Below, piece after piece: positions 1-9,471 of a DNA stretch of 64,000 nucleotides. The stretch lies in NCBI GenBank assembly GCA_964513205.1, contig CAZELP010000003.1, forward strand, positions 1-64,000, written 5' to 3'. The translations under genes were made by a program, and so were the position numbers. Under the pieces are notes generated by a model, which was not told the DNA's origin, did no database searches, and worked only from the letters and a program-made list of their open reading frames with translations. How positions within the stretch are numbered: position 1 is the first letter of the stretch; every line of letters starts with the position of its first letter. The DNA comes from JAGVJT01 sp964513205. Its GTDB lineage: Bacteria; Pseudomonadota; Gammaproteobacteria; Legionellales; Legionellaceae.

Positions 1-44
1 CTGATTAGATAATCGCTGTAGATGTCTAAAAGATCCGTTTTCAT
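1..44 (-). CDS. 5' end of probable IS transposase (partial)
   Basis: A minus-strand start codon at 42-44 follows a good ribosome site (AAGGA, six bases upstream) and opens a frame running off the left edge, encoding MKTDLLDIYSDYLI. This N-terminus resembles the start of IS4-like DDE transposases found in Legionella-type genomes, but only 14 residues are visible, so the assignment is tentative. The AT-rich stretch at 45-125 would then be the element's end. On the minus strand it begins TAACTCACCTTACGCAGC, which could be the terminal repeat. No second copy or target duplication can be checked in this window. Confidence 0.4.
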   Translation of the reverse strand, partial: MKTDLLDIYSDYLI

Positions 45-171
45 TTTTTGTCCTTATAAAACAACGGACAAAAGATACGCATTTTTAAAAATTAATCAAT
101 GATTGCTGCGTAAGGTGAGTTAGTAAAAATCTACTATACTTAAGTTACTAGGATATAAATGGAGTACTGTC

Positions 172-912
172 GTGGCTTTTACAGAGAAAGATCTTAAAGA
201 ATTTAATGAAATGTATGAAAAAAAGAATTATGAAGCTATGCTTGGTGTTAAACCTCATGCCAGTCTTCAGAGGATAGAAAAAGCCTTTAGGAACAAAAGC
301 CGTTTTTATCATCCTGACAAAAATCCAAATCAGAAAGAGGCAGCGACTGCAGCTTTTCAAAAACTTGGTGAGGCTCACAGATTTTTATTAGAAAAAAAGA
401 ATAATGAAGTTTTTGATACATATCATGATCTATTGGAGAAACTCGACAGCACCTTGAATCTTCAAAATTCGCGTTTATTTGCTTTAGATTCGCGTTTATT
501 TGCTTTAGATTCGCGTTTATTTGCTTTAGCAAAAAATATTCGAGATGAGTGTGAAAGAGAGAAAGAAAATTTAATAGCTAAAAAGCTACCCGATAATGAT
601 CTTAAAAGCGCTATCGATCATTTGTCTTTATTGATCAACAATACTCAAGTTTTTTTAAGTGCCTACTCTTATGACACTCAAAATTTTAAGAAATGTTTAG
701 CAGGTTTAAAAGCCATAAAATCCGAATTGAAAAATTTATCTACACCTGAAAGTGCTAAACAAACTTCCTTTTCGACGGAGTTTATCAATCATCTTATGAG
801 TGATTTTAAAAAATCTGCTTTAAATTTGATTAATTCAATATCGAGTTTTATGAGTCATGCTTTCACGCAAAAAAATGAAGATACCCAAAAAAATGAACAT
901 AGGCCTAAATGA
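172..912 (+). CDS. J-domain protein with heptad triple repeat
   Basis: A 246-residue protein with an N-terminal J domain (about residues 18-75) that includes the HPD tripeptide needed to stimulate Hsp70 ATPase. The rest is helical and highly charged. Residues 100-120 are three copies of SRLFALD, encoded by a tandem 21-bp repeat. There is no Gly/Phe linker or zinc domain, so this is not DnaJ itself. The start is GTG at 172, supported by GGAG seven bases upstream; an ATG at 159 is out of frame. Composition is more AT-rich than the downstream core genes, and the gene lies beside a probable IS end, which suggests acquisition. A J domain with no other recognised domain is also seen in some secreted effectors of intracellular bacteria, but nothing here proves secretion. 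The next gene follows 13 bases later and is probably co-transcribed. Confidence 0.7.
   Translation: MAFTEKDLKEFNEMYEKKNYEAMLGVKPHASLQRIEKAFRNKSRFYHPDKNPNQKEAATAAFQKLGEAHRFLLEKKNNEVFDTYHDLLEKLDSTLNLQNSRLFALDSRLFALDSRLFALAKNIRDECEREKENLIAKKLPDNDLKSAIDHLSLLINNTQVFLSAYSYDTQNFKKCLAGLKAIKSELKNLSTPESAKQTSFSTEFINHLMSDFKKSALNLINSISSFMSHAFTQKNEDTQKNEHRPK
469..530 (+). repeat. Tandem 21-bp repeat, three units
   Basis: The unit TCGCGTTTATTTGCTTTAGA plus T occurs at 469-489 and 490-510, and with one changed base at 511-530/531. It is in frame and encodes SRLFALD, SRLFALD, SRLFALA. The first two units are identical, which points to recent duplication and possible length variation between strains. Confidence 0.95.
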
Positions 913-925
913 GGTGAATATAATC

Positions 926-1273
926 ATGAAATCTATCGATCAATCTCAAAGAGAAAATGTTGAAAGTTTAGTAGCGCTGTTGCAAATCGAATTAGAAGAG
1001 TTTCAAGGACTAATCAATGCTTTTTCAGAAATTGACTCTTCGTTTAAAGGTGATTTTTTATTCATGAAGAGTCAATTAAAGGTTCAAAAGTCTTATTCTC
1101 AAGTTGACGATCTTGAGAATAATACATATATTTTGATAAAAATGATGGAGCATCTATCCGGTGTTTTTAACAAAATAGTTCAACATGATTCTTTCTCATT
1201 GTATACGAACACCGGCTTACTTGAAAAACTCACAAATTTTCAGAAACGAATGATAGAAAAGTATTCGATATAA
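926..1273 (+). CDS. Small hypothetical protein
   Basis: A 115-residue, acidic, all-helical-looking protein with no family that I recognise. The start at 926 is preferred to an in-frame upstream codon at 857, because GAGGTG at 911-916 gives a good ribosome site and because the longer form would overlap the J-domain gene. It shares the AT-rich composition of its upstream neighbour and lies 13 bases behind it, so the two probably form one transcript. A partner or chaperone-client relation is possible but only by position. The 213 bases after it, up to the histidine kinase, contain nothing I can identify. Confidence 0.55.
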   Translation: MKSIDQSQRENVESLVALLQIELEEFQGLINAFSEIDSSFKGDFLFMKSQLKVQKSYSQVDDLENNTYILIKMMEHLSGVFNKIVQHDSFSLYTNTGLLEKLTNFQKRMIEKYSI

Positions 1274-1486
1274 ATTCGGTAAAGTTAAATCTGAGCTTTT
1301 AAAATTAAGATTACGCCAATAAGAGAGTAAAAAAGACCACTCTAAACATCGTTGTTTTGATGAGCGTATGAGAGTGTTCATCTAACTGTGTCACTCCATC
1401 TTTCATTTAAGGCCCAAATTTAATCGTCCATCGAAATAGATTTGTAGCCAAATGACACTGGCTACGCTGACTCTAGAATTTGACAC

Positions 1487-2611
1487 CTACGAGCGAGGAA
1501 AAATGACTTGAACGGTTAAACCACAACCCGTTACTGGCTTTTTGAATTTAATTTCAGCATGATGCACTTCGCAAATTTGACGAACAATGGCAAGACCAAG
1601 CCCACTTCCCGTCGTTTTGTTTCCAAGAACTCTAAAAAATCGCTCAAAAACACGCTCATGCAACTCTTCTGGAATTCCAGGACCACGATCGTTAATCTCA
1701 ACAATCACATGTTTTTCGTCACTCCATAAGGACAAATGCACCACTGATTCATCCGGACTATAACGGATCGCATTATCAATTAAATTTCGAAATAGTATGG
1801 CCAATGCCGTTGCATTGCCTTTAACCCAAATTGAATCCTCGGGTGACTCAAATGCAAGCTCGACTGTGCGTTCTAACGCTGCAGCAACCAACATGGCTAA
1901 AACGTCACGAATAATTCGCGCTAAATCAACACGCGCAAATTCATCTGCTTCGGTATTCGAGGCAAGACTACTCATCATTAGCAATTGCTGAACAATATGA
2001 GTGCTTCGATTCACACTTGTAATCAATTTTGTTAACGCAATATTCTTTTCATCTAATGTTTGCGCATTTAAAGCCACTTGTGCCTGCGCTTTAATGGCAG
2101 CTAACGGTGTTTTTAACTCATGAGCCGCATCGGCTGCAAAGCGTTTCTCTCTATCAAACCCATGTTGAAGACGGGTAAATAAATTATTTAATTCCTCCAC
2201 TAAGGGTTTTATTTCATCTGGTACATCCATCAGTTTAACAGGTTCAAGATGAGAAGGAGCTCGGTTTGAAACTTCAACAGCAACGCGAGAAATACTATCT
2301 AAACCTCGTCCGATAATAATCCAAATTAATAGTCCAGATAAAGGAAATGTAATTAACATAATGTACAAATCATCAATGACAATCTGCCACCCTAATGCGT
2401 GTGTCGAAGCCGCATGATCATGCACACCAATGGTCTTTTTTTCTGAAGGCAATAAAACATATTGAATAATAGGCTCAGGATGTGAGCTGTTGGCATGCTC
2501 TTGAATGTCTTTTTTATCAAGATAGTAGTTTCCTACCACTGTCAGTATGGTTGTAATACTCAAGGACAGTAGAAGATTAACCAACAAAAATTTACGAATG
2601 GAAGTTTTCAT
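1487..2611 (-). CDS. Sensor histidine kinase, QseC/PmrB-like
   Basis: Inner-membrane sensor kinase of 374 residues. There are two membrane helices (about 7-29 and 82-100) around a short periplasmic loop of roughly 50 residues, then a HAMP-like linker. The H box is AAHELKTPL with His164, and the ATP-binding domain shows the N box (NLIDNAIRYSP), G1 (DRGPGIP) and G2 (GSGLGLAIV). It would autophosphorylate on His164 and pass the phosphate to the regulator encoded just upstream. The loop is much shorter than a typical ligand-binding sensor domain and has several His residues (HDHAASTH), so a metal or membrane-stress signal is possible. The QseC/PmrB label rests on architecture only. Confidence 0.9.
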   Translation of the reverse strand: MKTSIRKFLLVNLLLSLSITTILTVVGNYYLDKKDIQEHANSSHPEPIIQYVLLPSEKKTIGVHDHAASTHALGWQIVIDDLYIMLITFPLSGLLIWIIIGRGLDSISRVAVEVSNRAPSHLEPVKLMDVPDEIKPLVEELNNLFTRLQHGFDREKRFAADAAHELKTPLAAIKAQAQVALNAQTLDEKNIALTKLITSVNRSTHIVQQLLMMSSLASNTEADEFARVDLARIIRDVLAMLVAAALERTVELAFESPEDSIWVKGNATALAILFRNLIDNAIRYSPDESVVHLSLWSDEKHVIVEINDRGPGIPEELHERVFERFFRVLGNKTTGSGLGLAIVRQICEVHHAEIKFKKPVTGCGLTVQVIFPRS

Positions 2612-2638
2612 TAATGTTTATCAAGTCCAGAAGGTTTG

Positions 2639-3298
2639 TTATGGCTTTTCTATCATGTAGCCCACACCACGTATTGTCCTGATAAAATTTGCATTGAGTT
2701 TTTTTCTGATGTTATGAATATGTACCTCCAATGCATTGCTATCGACATCTTCGTCCCAACCATAGATGCTTTGCATGAGCTGATCGCGCGTCAGCGCGTG
2801 CCCCACATTTTCCAATAATTTTTGTAGCAACGCAAACTCACGTCTTGGAACATTGACTACTTCACCATCCAATATCACCGTATGTGAGGACGGATCTAAA
2901 CTGACATTGCGATATTGAATCACAGTGTCAGCACGCCCCTGAGAGCGGCGAATCAACGCTCGCACTCTGGCGCTCAGTTCATTCAAATCGAAGGGTTTGG
3001 CCATATAATCATCCGCGCCCGTATCTAGTCCTTCGATACGGTCTTCTATCGTATCTCGCGCGGTTAGAATGATAACGGGTGTTCTATCGCCTTGTTGACG
3101 TAGCCCTTTCAAAAATTTAAGACCAGAAAGTTTAGGTAGACCCAAATCAAGAATAACAAGTTCAAATGACTCTGATTTCATGGCAATTCTTGCTGATTCG
3201 CCGTCTTTTAGCCAATCCACAACATAGCCAAACTGCGTCAATCCTGTCTTTAAAGCATCCCCAAGTAGCTCATCATCTTCGACCAGTAATAATCTCAT
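2639..3298 (-). CDS. OmpR-family response regulator, QseB/PmrA-like
   Basis: A 219-residue regulator. The receiver domain (1-115) has the acidic pair EDD near the start, phospho-acceptor Asp51 (VILDLGLP) and Lys101 (MAKPF). A C-terminal winged helix follows (about 125-219, RREFALLQKLL ... GVGYMIEK). The start at 3298 is chosen because AAGGA lies six bases upstream and the product then begins MRLLLVEDDE, the usual start of this family; an in-frame upstream codon lacks this. The kinase gene follows 27 bases downstream, the normal order for this pair. No binding site for it could be identified. Confidence 0.92.
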   Translation of the reverse strand: MRLLLVEDDELLGDALKTGLTQFGYVVDWLKDGESARIAMKSESFELVILDLGLPKLSGLKFLKGLRQQGDRTPVIILTARDTIEDRIEGLDTGADDYMAKPFDLNELSARVRALIRRSQGRADTVIQYRNVSLDPSSHTVILDGEVVNVPRREFALLQKLLENVGHALTRDQLMQSIYGWDEDVDSNALEVHIHNIRKKLNANFIRTIRGVGYMIEKP

Positions 3299-3339
3299 GA
3301 GGCATCCTTCTTGTTCATCAAACAATCGTTCGCTGAATT

Positions 3340-3882
3340 TTAGTGCTTAATGGCTTTTGCAGGTAAATGTCGAGTCAAATAAATCGCTTGAGCGATCACA
3401 AAAAGTAACGTACTTCCTGCCCCACCAAACAACTTAAAACTCACCCAGACGTCCGTATCAAAACGGTACGCAACGTAAAGATTCGCTGCCCCCATCAAAA
3501 TAAAAAAGATACACCATGCAAAATTTAATCTTTTCCAAATTTTTGAGGGTAATTCAATATTGCCTTCCATCATTTTTTGAATGAGCGTCTTCTTACCAAC
3601 ATAAGTCGATCCTAGAAAAAATAATGCAGAAAGCCAATATATACCGGTTGGCTTCCATTTAATGAACCATGGATTTTGAAAAAACAATGTGGCACCACCA
3701 AGCCCCACAATTAACACCATGCTCACCAAATGCATACGCTCAAATCGCTGATGCTTAATACGATACAAAACCACCTGAGCAACAGCCGAAACCATCGCCA
3801 CACCTGTTGCGGTATAAAGCCCAAAAAGCTTATAACAAACAAAAAACAAAACAATTGGGAAAAAATCAAATAATAATTTCAT
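3340..3882 (-). CDS. yciB: Intracellular septation protein YciB/IspZ
   Basis: Inner-membrane protein of about 180 residues with five or six hydrophobic segments. It opens MKLLFDFFPIVLFFVCYK, matching the YciB family N-terminus (LDFxPLxxFF), and contains the family-like WFIKWKPTGIYW segment. In enterobacteria YciB affects envelope synthesis and septation. A GTG three codons upstream (3891) is an alternative start; the ATG at 3882 fits family length better. It lies between the NACHT gene and the two-component genes on the same strand. Confidence 0.88.
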   Translation of the reverse strand: MKLLFDFFPIVLFFVCYKLFGLYTATGVAMVSAVAQVVLYRIKHQRFERMHLVSMVLIVGLGGATLFFQNPWFIKWKPTGIYWLSALFFLGSTYVGKKTLIQKMMEGNIELPSKIWKRLNFAWCIFFILMGAANLYVAYRFDTDVWVSFKLFGGAGSTLLFVIAQAIYLTRHLPAKAIKH

Positions 3883-3928
3883 ATGACTCACGCTCTATTC
3901 GATAGAATCAGACCCAGTATAACATACG

Positions 3929-6900
3929 TTAAAACGCGGGACTACTTTCCTTTCGACTCAAAGGTCCTGCTGCAATATCAATTCTCATGGAGTCCGTATG
4001 TGGAGAAGAGTTTTCTGTTTCATCATCCACACTCCAACGCGTAGACGATAAACGTTTCATGTCTTTCAGCGAAACCAATCGATCAAGATTATTGGGATTT
4101 GCTTTTCCTGACGTTCGCGTTGGAAGAGGATGGACAGGTTCTCGGCTAAAAAAACTAAAATTTGGAATCCATGATTTAGATAAAATAGCCCCGTGTGTTT
4201 CCAAAGCTTTTATCTCATCTTCTCGCAACGACTTGGTATTGGTTAAGTTTGTCCCTCTTGTGCACAAACCAGAACCAATACGCATGACAAACAGCAGTTG
4301 CTCGCCCTTAAGTGACATCACATCGACACTCATTTTATCTGCAAGATAGTAAGTATTGCCTGAAACAGCAAAATACTCGGCCCCAGAAGATAGACGCTTA
4401 GCACGTCCCCACCGATCTCGCTCTTGATCTCGCGCAATTAATTTTATTTCTTCCAAAGAACCAATGAGAAGATGATCGCGCCGATTTGCGTCAGAGAACC
4501 AAGCCATCTTTTTATCATCGGCACAGGTAGAATCAAGACATTCTAACGATTGTTGATTGACATCAAAAATATAAACGGCAAACTCCTCATCCATCACAGC
4601 CAAATACGCTCCATTAGCTGACCAGGTCATTTGTAACACCTTCGATTTTGGAAGAGAAAAAGCTTGAAAAAGAATGACATTATCATTCCCATAATAAGAA
4701 AAAATACGAACCCCAGTACCATTTGATACGGCAAATTTCGAAGAAAGCGTTTGACCCGCAATATATTGGGAATCTTCTTGAATAATCGTCTTCAAAATCG
4801 CGTTCTTTTGAGTGCTGACATCAAAAATATAAACACCAAAATCACATGCCAAAGCCAGATAAAAATTGTTTATTGTATCTCTAATCCAATGTATGGAGCC
4901 CACATGGAGCTTATCATTAATCGGTGGCAGCATGCACACACTCGAGGTTTCTCGATACCAAATACCAACATGTCCCGCAACATCCAATGTCGCAAAATGT
5001 TGTTCCTCACCCGGCAATAGAACAATCTGCTGTATCGGAAAATCGTGCTTGTATAATAACTGACGAGATTTTTTACCCAATTCATCAAAAGACCATTCCC
5101 AAACACTACCATCAGAATGCGCCGTCACACACCCACTGTTGTAAGCAATCACGCCTCTAATTAAATATTCAACTTCCTCCTCATGCGCATTTTCATGAAA
5201 AGAAAGTTTATCCATCTGCCAAACAGAAAGCATTCTGTCTTGTGTCGCAAGAACACGTCGACCATCGGCCAATATACACAAACGCTCAATCGGAGTACCA
5301 TCACCATACAATACCGATAAACATTGTTTTTTTATAACATTCCAAGAGCGAATACTGCCATCATCTCCTCCTGAAAATAGCATTTCTCCATTTTTGTGCC
5401 AGGATACAGAACGCACAGCATGACGATGCCCGCTTAAAAAACTATTGGTCACGTTTGATGCCGAAGGTTCTTGAAGTGCAATTTGTCCACTCTGAAGGCC
5501 AAGTGCCACACAAGATTCATTGGGTGACACTGCCATACTTGAAATCGGATGATTAAAAACAAAGGTTCTATCCAAAGAGGCCGCCAAGCTAAATTGCTCA
5601 TTTCGATAACGATAAGAGCGAACATGCAGCTCGCCTAATGCTCCTCCAGTAAACAAAAAAGAGGCGCCAAGAAAAACATTGTACAAGGCTCCCCCTTCTT
5701 CAAATTTCTGTAGAAAAGAGTCTGATCGTCTTATATCCCACAGATACAAACATCCATCCTCACCACCTGAAACAAAAATATCACCGTCAGAGTGCCAACT
5801 TAAACTGTATACTGGAGTTGAGGTCATGTGCTTAAATTTATGTATTTTTTTACCTTCTGCAGACCAATAATAAATGGTGCCTCGCCTACTCGACGAAAGA
5901 AGGCCTTTTACACCCCAAGATAAGCAAATGATCTCAGTTTGATGTCCTTCAAACGTAGGATACTTTTTCCCATCTAATCCAAAATTCACAATGTGATGAG
6001 CAGTTCTTTTTGCATCAGATGGAACCGCATACGTGATGACATCGAGCGTATCATTTTCGTAACGCGTCATGGCCTTGGGACGTTTCATCACATAATGATG
6101 TCGTTCAGCACTAGATAAAAATCGCGCCCCCGAAACATTCGAACCTTGCAGGTTGGTATCGGCAATTTCTGCATGATGAAAACTCACATTTCGAAAATCA
6201 GAGCCACTCATATCAAGCCCGGACAATTTTGCTCGCTTTAAATTCGCCCAAGGAACACTAATTCCCCTCCATTCAGAAATACCGATATTCCGACTAAAAT
6301 CATAGTGCAGTGTGTTTAAAAAAGTCATGGCGTTTGAAGCGGCAATTGCCGTATCTCGAGCACGAGTGCTCGCTTTGACCATGCACTTTAGTTTTTCTAT
6401 AAACGCATGTGTGTTGTCAGCATCTTTGATGCGCTCTCTCAAACAAGCCTCCATGAATAAAAAAATATCCACTTCCGTAATCAAATCATGGTTCCATTCG
6501 ACCTGACAGACCCCAATCGGCTCGTTTTGCAAGATATCAATTAATTTGATGGCTAAAGAAAAGAAATAAATTAACTTGTGAATAAATTTATATCGCAACA
6601 TCACTTGTGTTTCATGCGAAACGACATCGACTGATAAAGGCATCAAAGTCCCTGCTTTCTTGCATTTTGGATCAGTAAAAATTAAAGCGAGTAAACTCGG
6701 TTCAAGCACCGCTTTTTGCTCGTCAAGACGCGTCTGAAAGAGGCCTCTTTCTGTTTCAAAAGGTCTATCAATGAAAATCTGCTTTTGTTTAAACATTTCA
6801 AACGCAATCGTTTTAATGAAATCTTCAATATCAACGGATAAGAGTGGTAAATTTAGATTTTTCGCTTTTTCATGAATATTGGCATGCCATATTTTGATAA

Positions 6901-9394
6901 ATGCCTTACAAAATTGAATGGGCGTTTCTGGAATATATCCCGTCGATTTTCCCGCAAAAACCTCGCAAATGATATGCGCCATAATCGGAATTTTTGCCAT
7001 TTTATAAATTTCTTTTACCGTCAGTTGATTAGAGAAATTAATATCTTGCAACGAGAGTTGTTTTGGAAAATACAATCTAAAATACGCGTCTATTTGCTCT
7101 TTGTTAAACGGCAAAACACGCACTCGATCGTCTTCTGGCAAAGCAGAAAAAGATCCATACCCCATTTTTTCGTAAAAAGAAGTATGTTTTTTGCGAAACT
7201 CGGTCGTCACCGTCAATACAAGAATCAATCGATCCCAGTCATTGTGTTTTTTGTATATCTCATCGATTAGATGATGTTGTAAAAAATTAATGCCACAATC
7301 TTCAAGACCATCTAAGACAAAAAGACAGCGTCTCCTTTTGAGAAGCTGAATTTCTTCACTGGTATACCCTTCTGTTTTAAGACAAGCAGTTAATAAATCT
7401 CCATCTGTCATACTGGATATTTTCCAAAGAGAAAAAATATCAAATATCCACTCATCTTCTCTTGTAGGTGTAATTCCATCCGCCTGCACATCATAAGCAT
7501 CTACTTCTAAATCTGTTTTTAGACTCATCAAAGCAACACCGATATCGGTGGTTTTTCCAGATCCCAGTGCGCCCTCAAAAACAACCACTGAAAAGGATTC
7601 TTTTTTTTCTATCAATGAAGACAAAAAACTGACTGTTGTCACTTTGGGTTGATTACCGGCTCGAATAAACAGGTCGACATGAGGTTGAGAAATAACTGAT
7701 TTATAAAGCAAGTCAAATCGTGCATGAGCTTTTGCCATCATGTTTGATTCAGGCTGAGTTTTCAATAAATAAATCTCTTTCAGCAATGCTTGCTGAACCT
7801 CTATGTATCTCGCCTCAAATGCTTTTTGTTCAGCACGCCATTTGGCAATCTTCATTTGATTGAGTTGTTCGTTTTCCTGAACATGTTTTAATGCATTTTG
7901 CATTTCTTTATACTTATTGTGGAATAGTTCCTCAAGCCTCAGCTCATTGGCCTCAATTTTCTCGAAAGATGTTGCTGATTCAGACGCCAACAATTCGTTT
8001 TGTTCATCTTTGATATACAGATCACGGTATACAAACCAAGACCAATCAGCCATTTTATCAATCATTTTTGTGGATAAACCACAACGTGTTAAGGTTAAAA
8101 AATTAAGACGCGCCTTCGACCAGTTTCCAGTTAATACAAAATCACTGAATTCAGAAAACTCAAAAGATACATCAGCAAAAGACGTCATCTCATCTGTTTC
8201 CACTTCAGAAATAACACTATGTGGCAAACAAGCAGAATCCCAACGGCTGCCTTTCAGATTACTTTTTTCAATTTTAAGATCGCAACCAATCACATTTGAA
8301 AAATCGGTAAACGAAAGATCCAATCGACTCAATATATCGCCTTGAATAACAGCAATCACCGGTATATCAATAAGATGAGTTAAGTATTGATTGAGAGAAG
8401 TGGGATGTTTGGCATTTTCTTTAAGATATTCCTGAATGTCCTCAATCGTGACGACATAATAAAACGTTAAGTGTTTTCGAACATCTGGACCCATTTGGAT
8501 AGGTGCATGCAACAACTCGTAACGACGATGATTCATGACAATTGAAGCAGAACGATCGTAGAACGATTGCAACATGGTATATCCATAGCATTCCAAAGAA
8601 GAGTCAGAAAGAAACCGTCCTTCTTTGGCCGAGGCATAATAAGCAAGCTCTAAACGGGAGCTGACCGTATTTTGTTTAATGGGTAAAATAAACCGTGATC
8701 GACTAAAGGCCCATTTTACTGGCATTTCCATGGTATAAGCCGATGGTTTTCCCGGCTCATTCTGCCTTAGAAAAATTTTTTCCGGTTTCATTGATAAAGT
8801 CACGCTCTGTAACAAATACTCAATAAAAATATCCGGCATCAATATCACTTTTAATGGAGTTGGAGATTCTTTAACATGGATCAATTTTTTCTTTAGCTCC
8901 ACCTTCAATTTTTTCAGAACACGAGAGGCGCCATAATCGGCAAAAGTGGGAATACTACACTCTTCCATGATGTCATTGATAATGTGGCTGTAATAAACGA
9001 CAATCGCATGAGAAATTTGCATCAGCCCAACTCGAATTGAAAGTTTAAAGGCATGAAATGCTGCTTCTGAATCAAACTTTGGAGAAGACTCTTCAAAAGA
9101 TGTGGCCAACGTTCTCACACAGCCATTAACCAGTTTGCCAATTTTTATTCCAGCAGCAACTGTTCCACAAACAGCAGTAACAGCTAAACTCACTCCTCCT
9201 GTGACGGGTGCTAAAAAAAGTCCCAACGTCGCTCCAGCAGAAACCACATCAACGACATTTTCAGACTGATCAAGCCTTTGATCGAGGCGATCAACCCAAC
9301 GATCGATATCGCCATCAAACTGCATCAGTTCATCCAATGATTTATCGAAATGATACATTAGCATGTCAAAACATTTTTTTTGTCGTGGTGTCAT
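3929..9394 (-). CDS. Giant NACHT/STAND NTPase with pentapeptide and WD40 repeats
   Basis: An 1821-residue multidomain protein. In order it shows: a helical start; a Gly/Ala/Val-rich hydrophobic stretch (about 47-90) that could insert in a membrane; a poorly conserved segment; a short pentapeptide-like patch (about 355-395, LSRLDLSFTDFS then SNLKGSRW); a charged coiled coil (about 490-565); and a NACHT-type NTPase with Walker A GALGSGKT (608-615) and Walker B LFVLDGLED (about 691-699). A helical region, a second pentapeptide-like block (about 1045-1092, LKRAKLSGLDMSGSDF) and a WD40 propeller (about 1145-1640, several WD-type endings) follow, with a low-complexity C-terminus. STAND NTPases with repeat sensors act as ligand-triggered switches in signalling, cell death and phage defence. 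The ligand here is unknown. The ribosome site AAGGAG is strong. No protease or nuclease effector domain was recognised; the hydrophobic N-terminus is the best effector candidate. Confidence 0.82.
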   Translation of the reverse strand: MTPRQKKCFDMLMYHFDKSLDELMQFDGDIDRWVDRLDQRLDQSENVVDVVSAGATLGLFLAPVTGGVSLAVTAVCGTVAAGIKIGKLVNGCVRTLATSFEESSPKFDSEAAFHAFKLSIRVGLMQISHAIVVYYSHIINDIMEECSIPTFADYGASRVLKKLKVELKKKLIHVKESPTPLKVILMPDIFIEYLLQSVTLSMKPEKIFLRQNEPGKPSAYTMEMPVKWAFSRSRFILPIKQNTVSSRLELAYYASAKEGRFLSDSSLECYGYTMLQSFYDRSASIVMNHRRYELLHAPIQMGPDVRKHLTFYYVVTIEDIQEYLKENAKHPTSLNQYLTHLIDIPVIAVIQGDILSRLDLSFTDFSNVIGCDLKIEKSNLKGSRWDSACLPHSVISEVETDEMTSFADVSFEFSEFSDFVLTGNWSKARLNFLTLTRCGLSTKMIDKMADWSWFVYRDLYIKDEQNELLASESATSFEKIEANELRLEELFHNKYKEMQNALKHVQENEQLNQMKIAKWRAEQKAFEARYIEVQQALLKEIYLLKTQPESNMMAKAHARFDLLYKSVISQPHVDLFIRAGNQPKVTTVSFLSSLIEKKESFSVVVFEGALGSGKTTDIGVALMSLKTDLEVDAYDVQADGITPTREDEWIFDIFSLWKISSMTDGDLLTACLKTEGYTSEEIQLLKRRRCLFVLDGLEDCGINFLQHHLIDEIYKKHNDWDRLILVLTVTTEFRKKHTSFYEKMGYGSFSALPEDDRVRVLPFNKEQIDAYFRLYFPKQLSLQDINFSNQLTVKEIYKMAKIPIMAHIICEVFAGKSTGYIPETPIQFCKAFIKIWHANIHEKAKNLNLPLLSVDIEDFIKTIAFEMFKQKQIFIDRPFETERGLFQTRLDEQKAVLEPSLLALIFTDPKCKKAGTLMPLSVDVVSHETQVMLRYKFIHKLIYFFSLAIKLIDILQNEPIGVCQVEWNHDLITEVDIFLFMEACLRERIKDADNTHAFIEKLKCMVKASTRARDTAIAASNAMTFLNTLHYDFSRNIGISEWRGISVPWANLKRAKLSGLDMSGSDFRNVSFHHAEIADTNLQGSNVSGARFLSSAERHHYVMKRPKAMTRYENDTLDVITYAVPSDAKRTAHHIVNFGLDGKKYPTFEGHQTEIICLSWGVKGLLSSSRRGTIYYWSAEGKKIHKFKHMTSTPVYSLSWHSDGDIFVSGGEDGCLYLWDIRRSDSFLQKFEEGGALYNVFLGASFLFTGGALGELHVRSYRYRNEQFSLAASLDRTFVFNHPISSMAVSPNESCVALGLQSGQIALQEPSASNVTNSFLSGHRHAVRSVSWHKNGEMLFSGGDDGSIRSWNVIKKQCLSVLYGDGTPIERLCILADGRRVLATQDRMLSVWQMDKLSFHENAHEEEVEYLIRGVIAYNSGCVTAHSDGSVWEWSFDELGKKSRQLLYKHDFPIQQIVLLPGEEQHFATLDVAGHVGIWYRETSSVCMLPPINDKLHVGSIHWIRDTINNFYLALACDFGVYIFDVSTQKNAILKTIIQEDSQYIAGQTLSSKFAVSNGTGVRIFSYYGNDNVILFQAFSLPKSKVLQMTWSANGAYLAVMDEEFAVYIFDVNQQSLECLDSTCADDKKMAWFSDANRRDHLLIGSLEEIKLIARDQERDRWGRAKRLSSGAEYFAVSGNTYYLADKMSVDVMSLKGEQLLFVMRIGSGLCTRGTNLTNTKSLREDEIKALETHGAILSKSWIPNFSFFSREPVHPLPTRTSGKANPNNLDRLVSLKDMKRLSSTRWSVDDETENSSPHTDSMRIDIAAGPLSRKESSPAF

Positions 9395-9471
9395 TGTTCA
9401 CTCCTTGAAAAATGAATTACACAAATCACAATATCTTGTAAAATAAAGAACGCTTACCGAACTTCAGTATC

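Noticed and set aside
469..530. Short repeats that might suggest a CRISPR array
   Set aside because: The three units are directly adjacent without spacers and are in frame in a protein gene.
9395..9471. Promoter for the TPR-methyltransferase gene
   Set aside because: A possible TAAAAT -10 near 9435 has no acceptable -35, so I do not list it.
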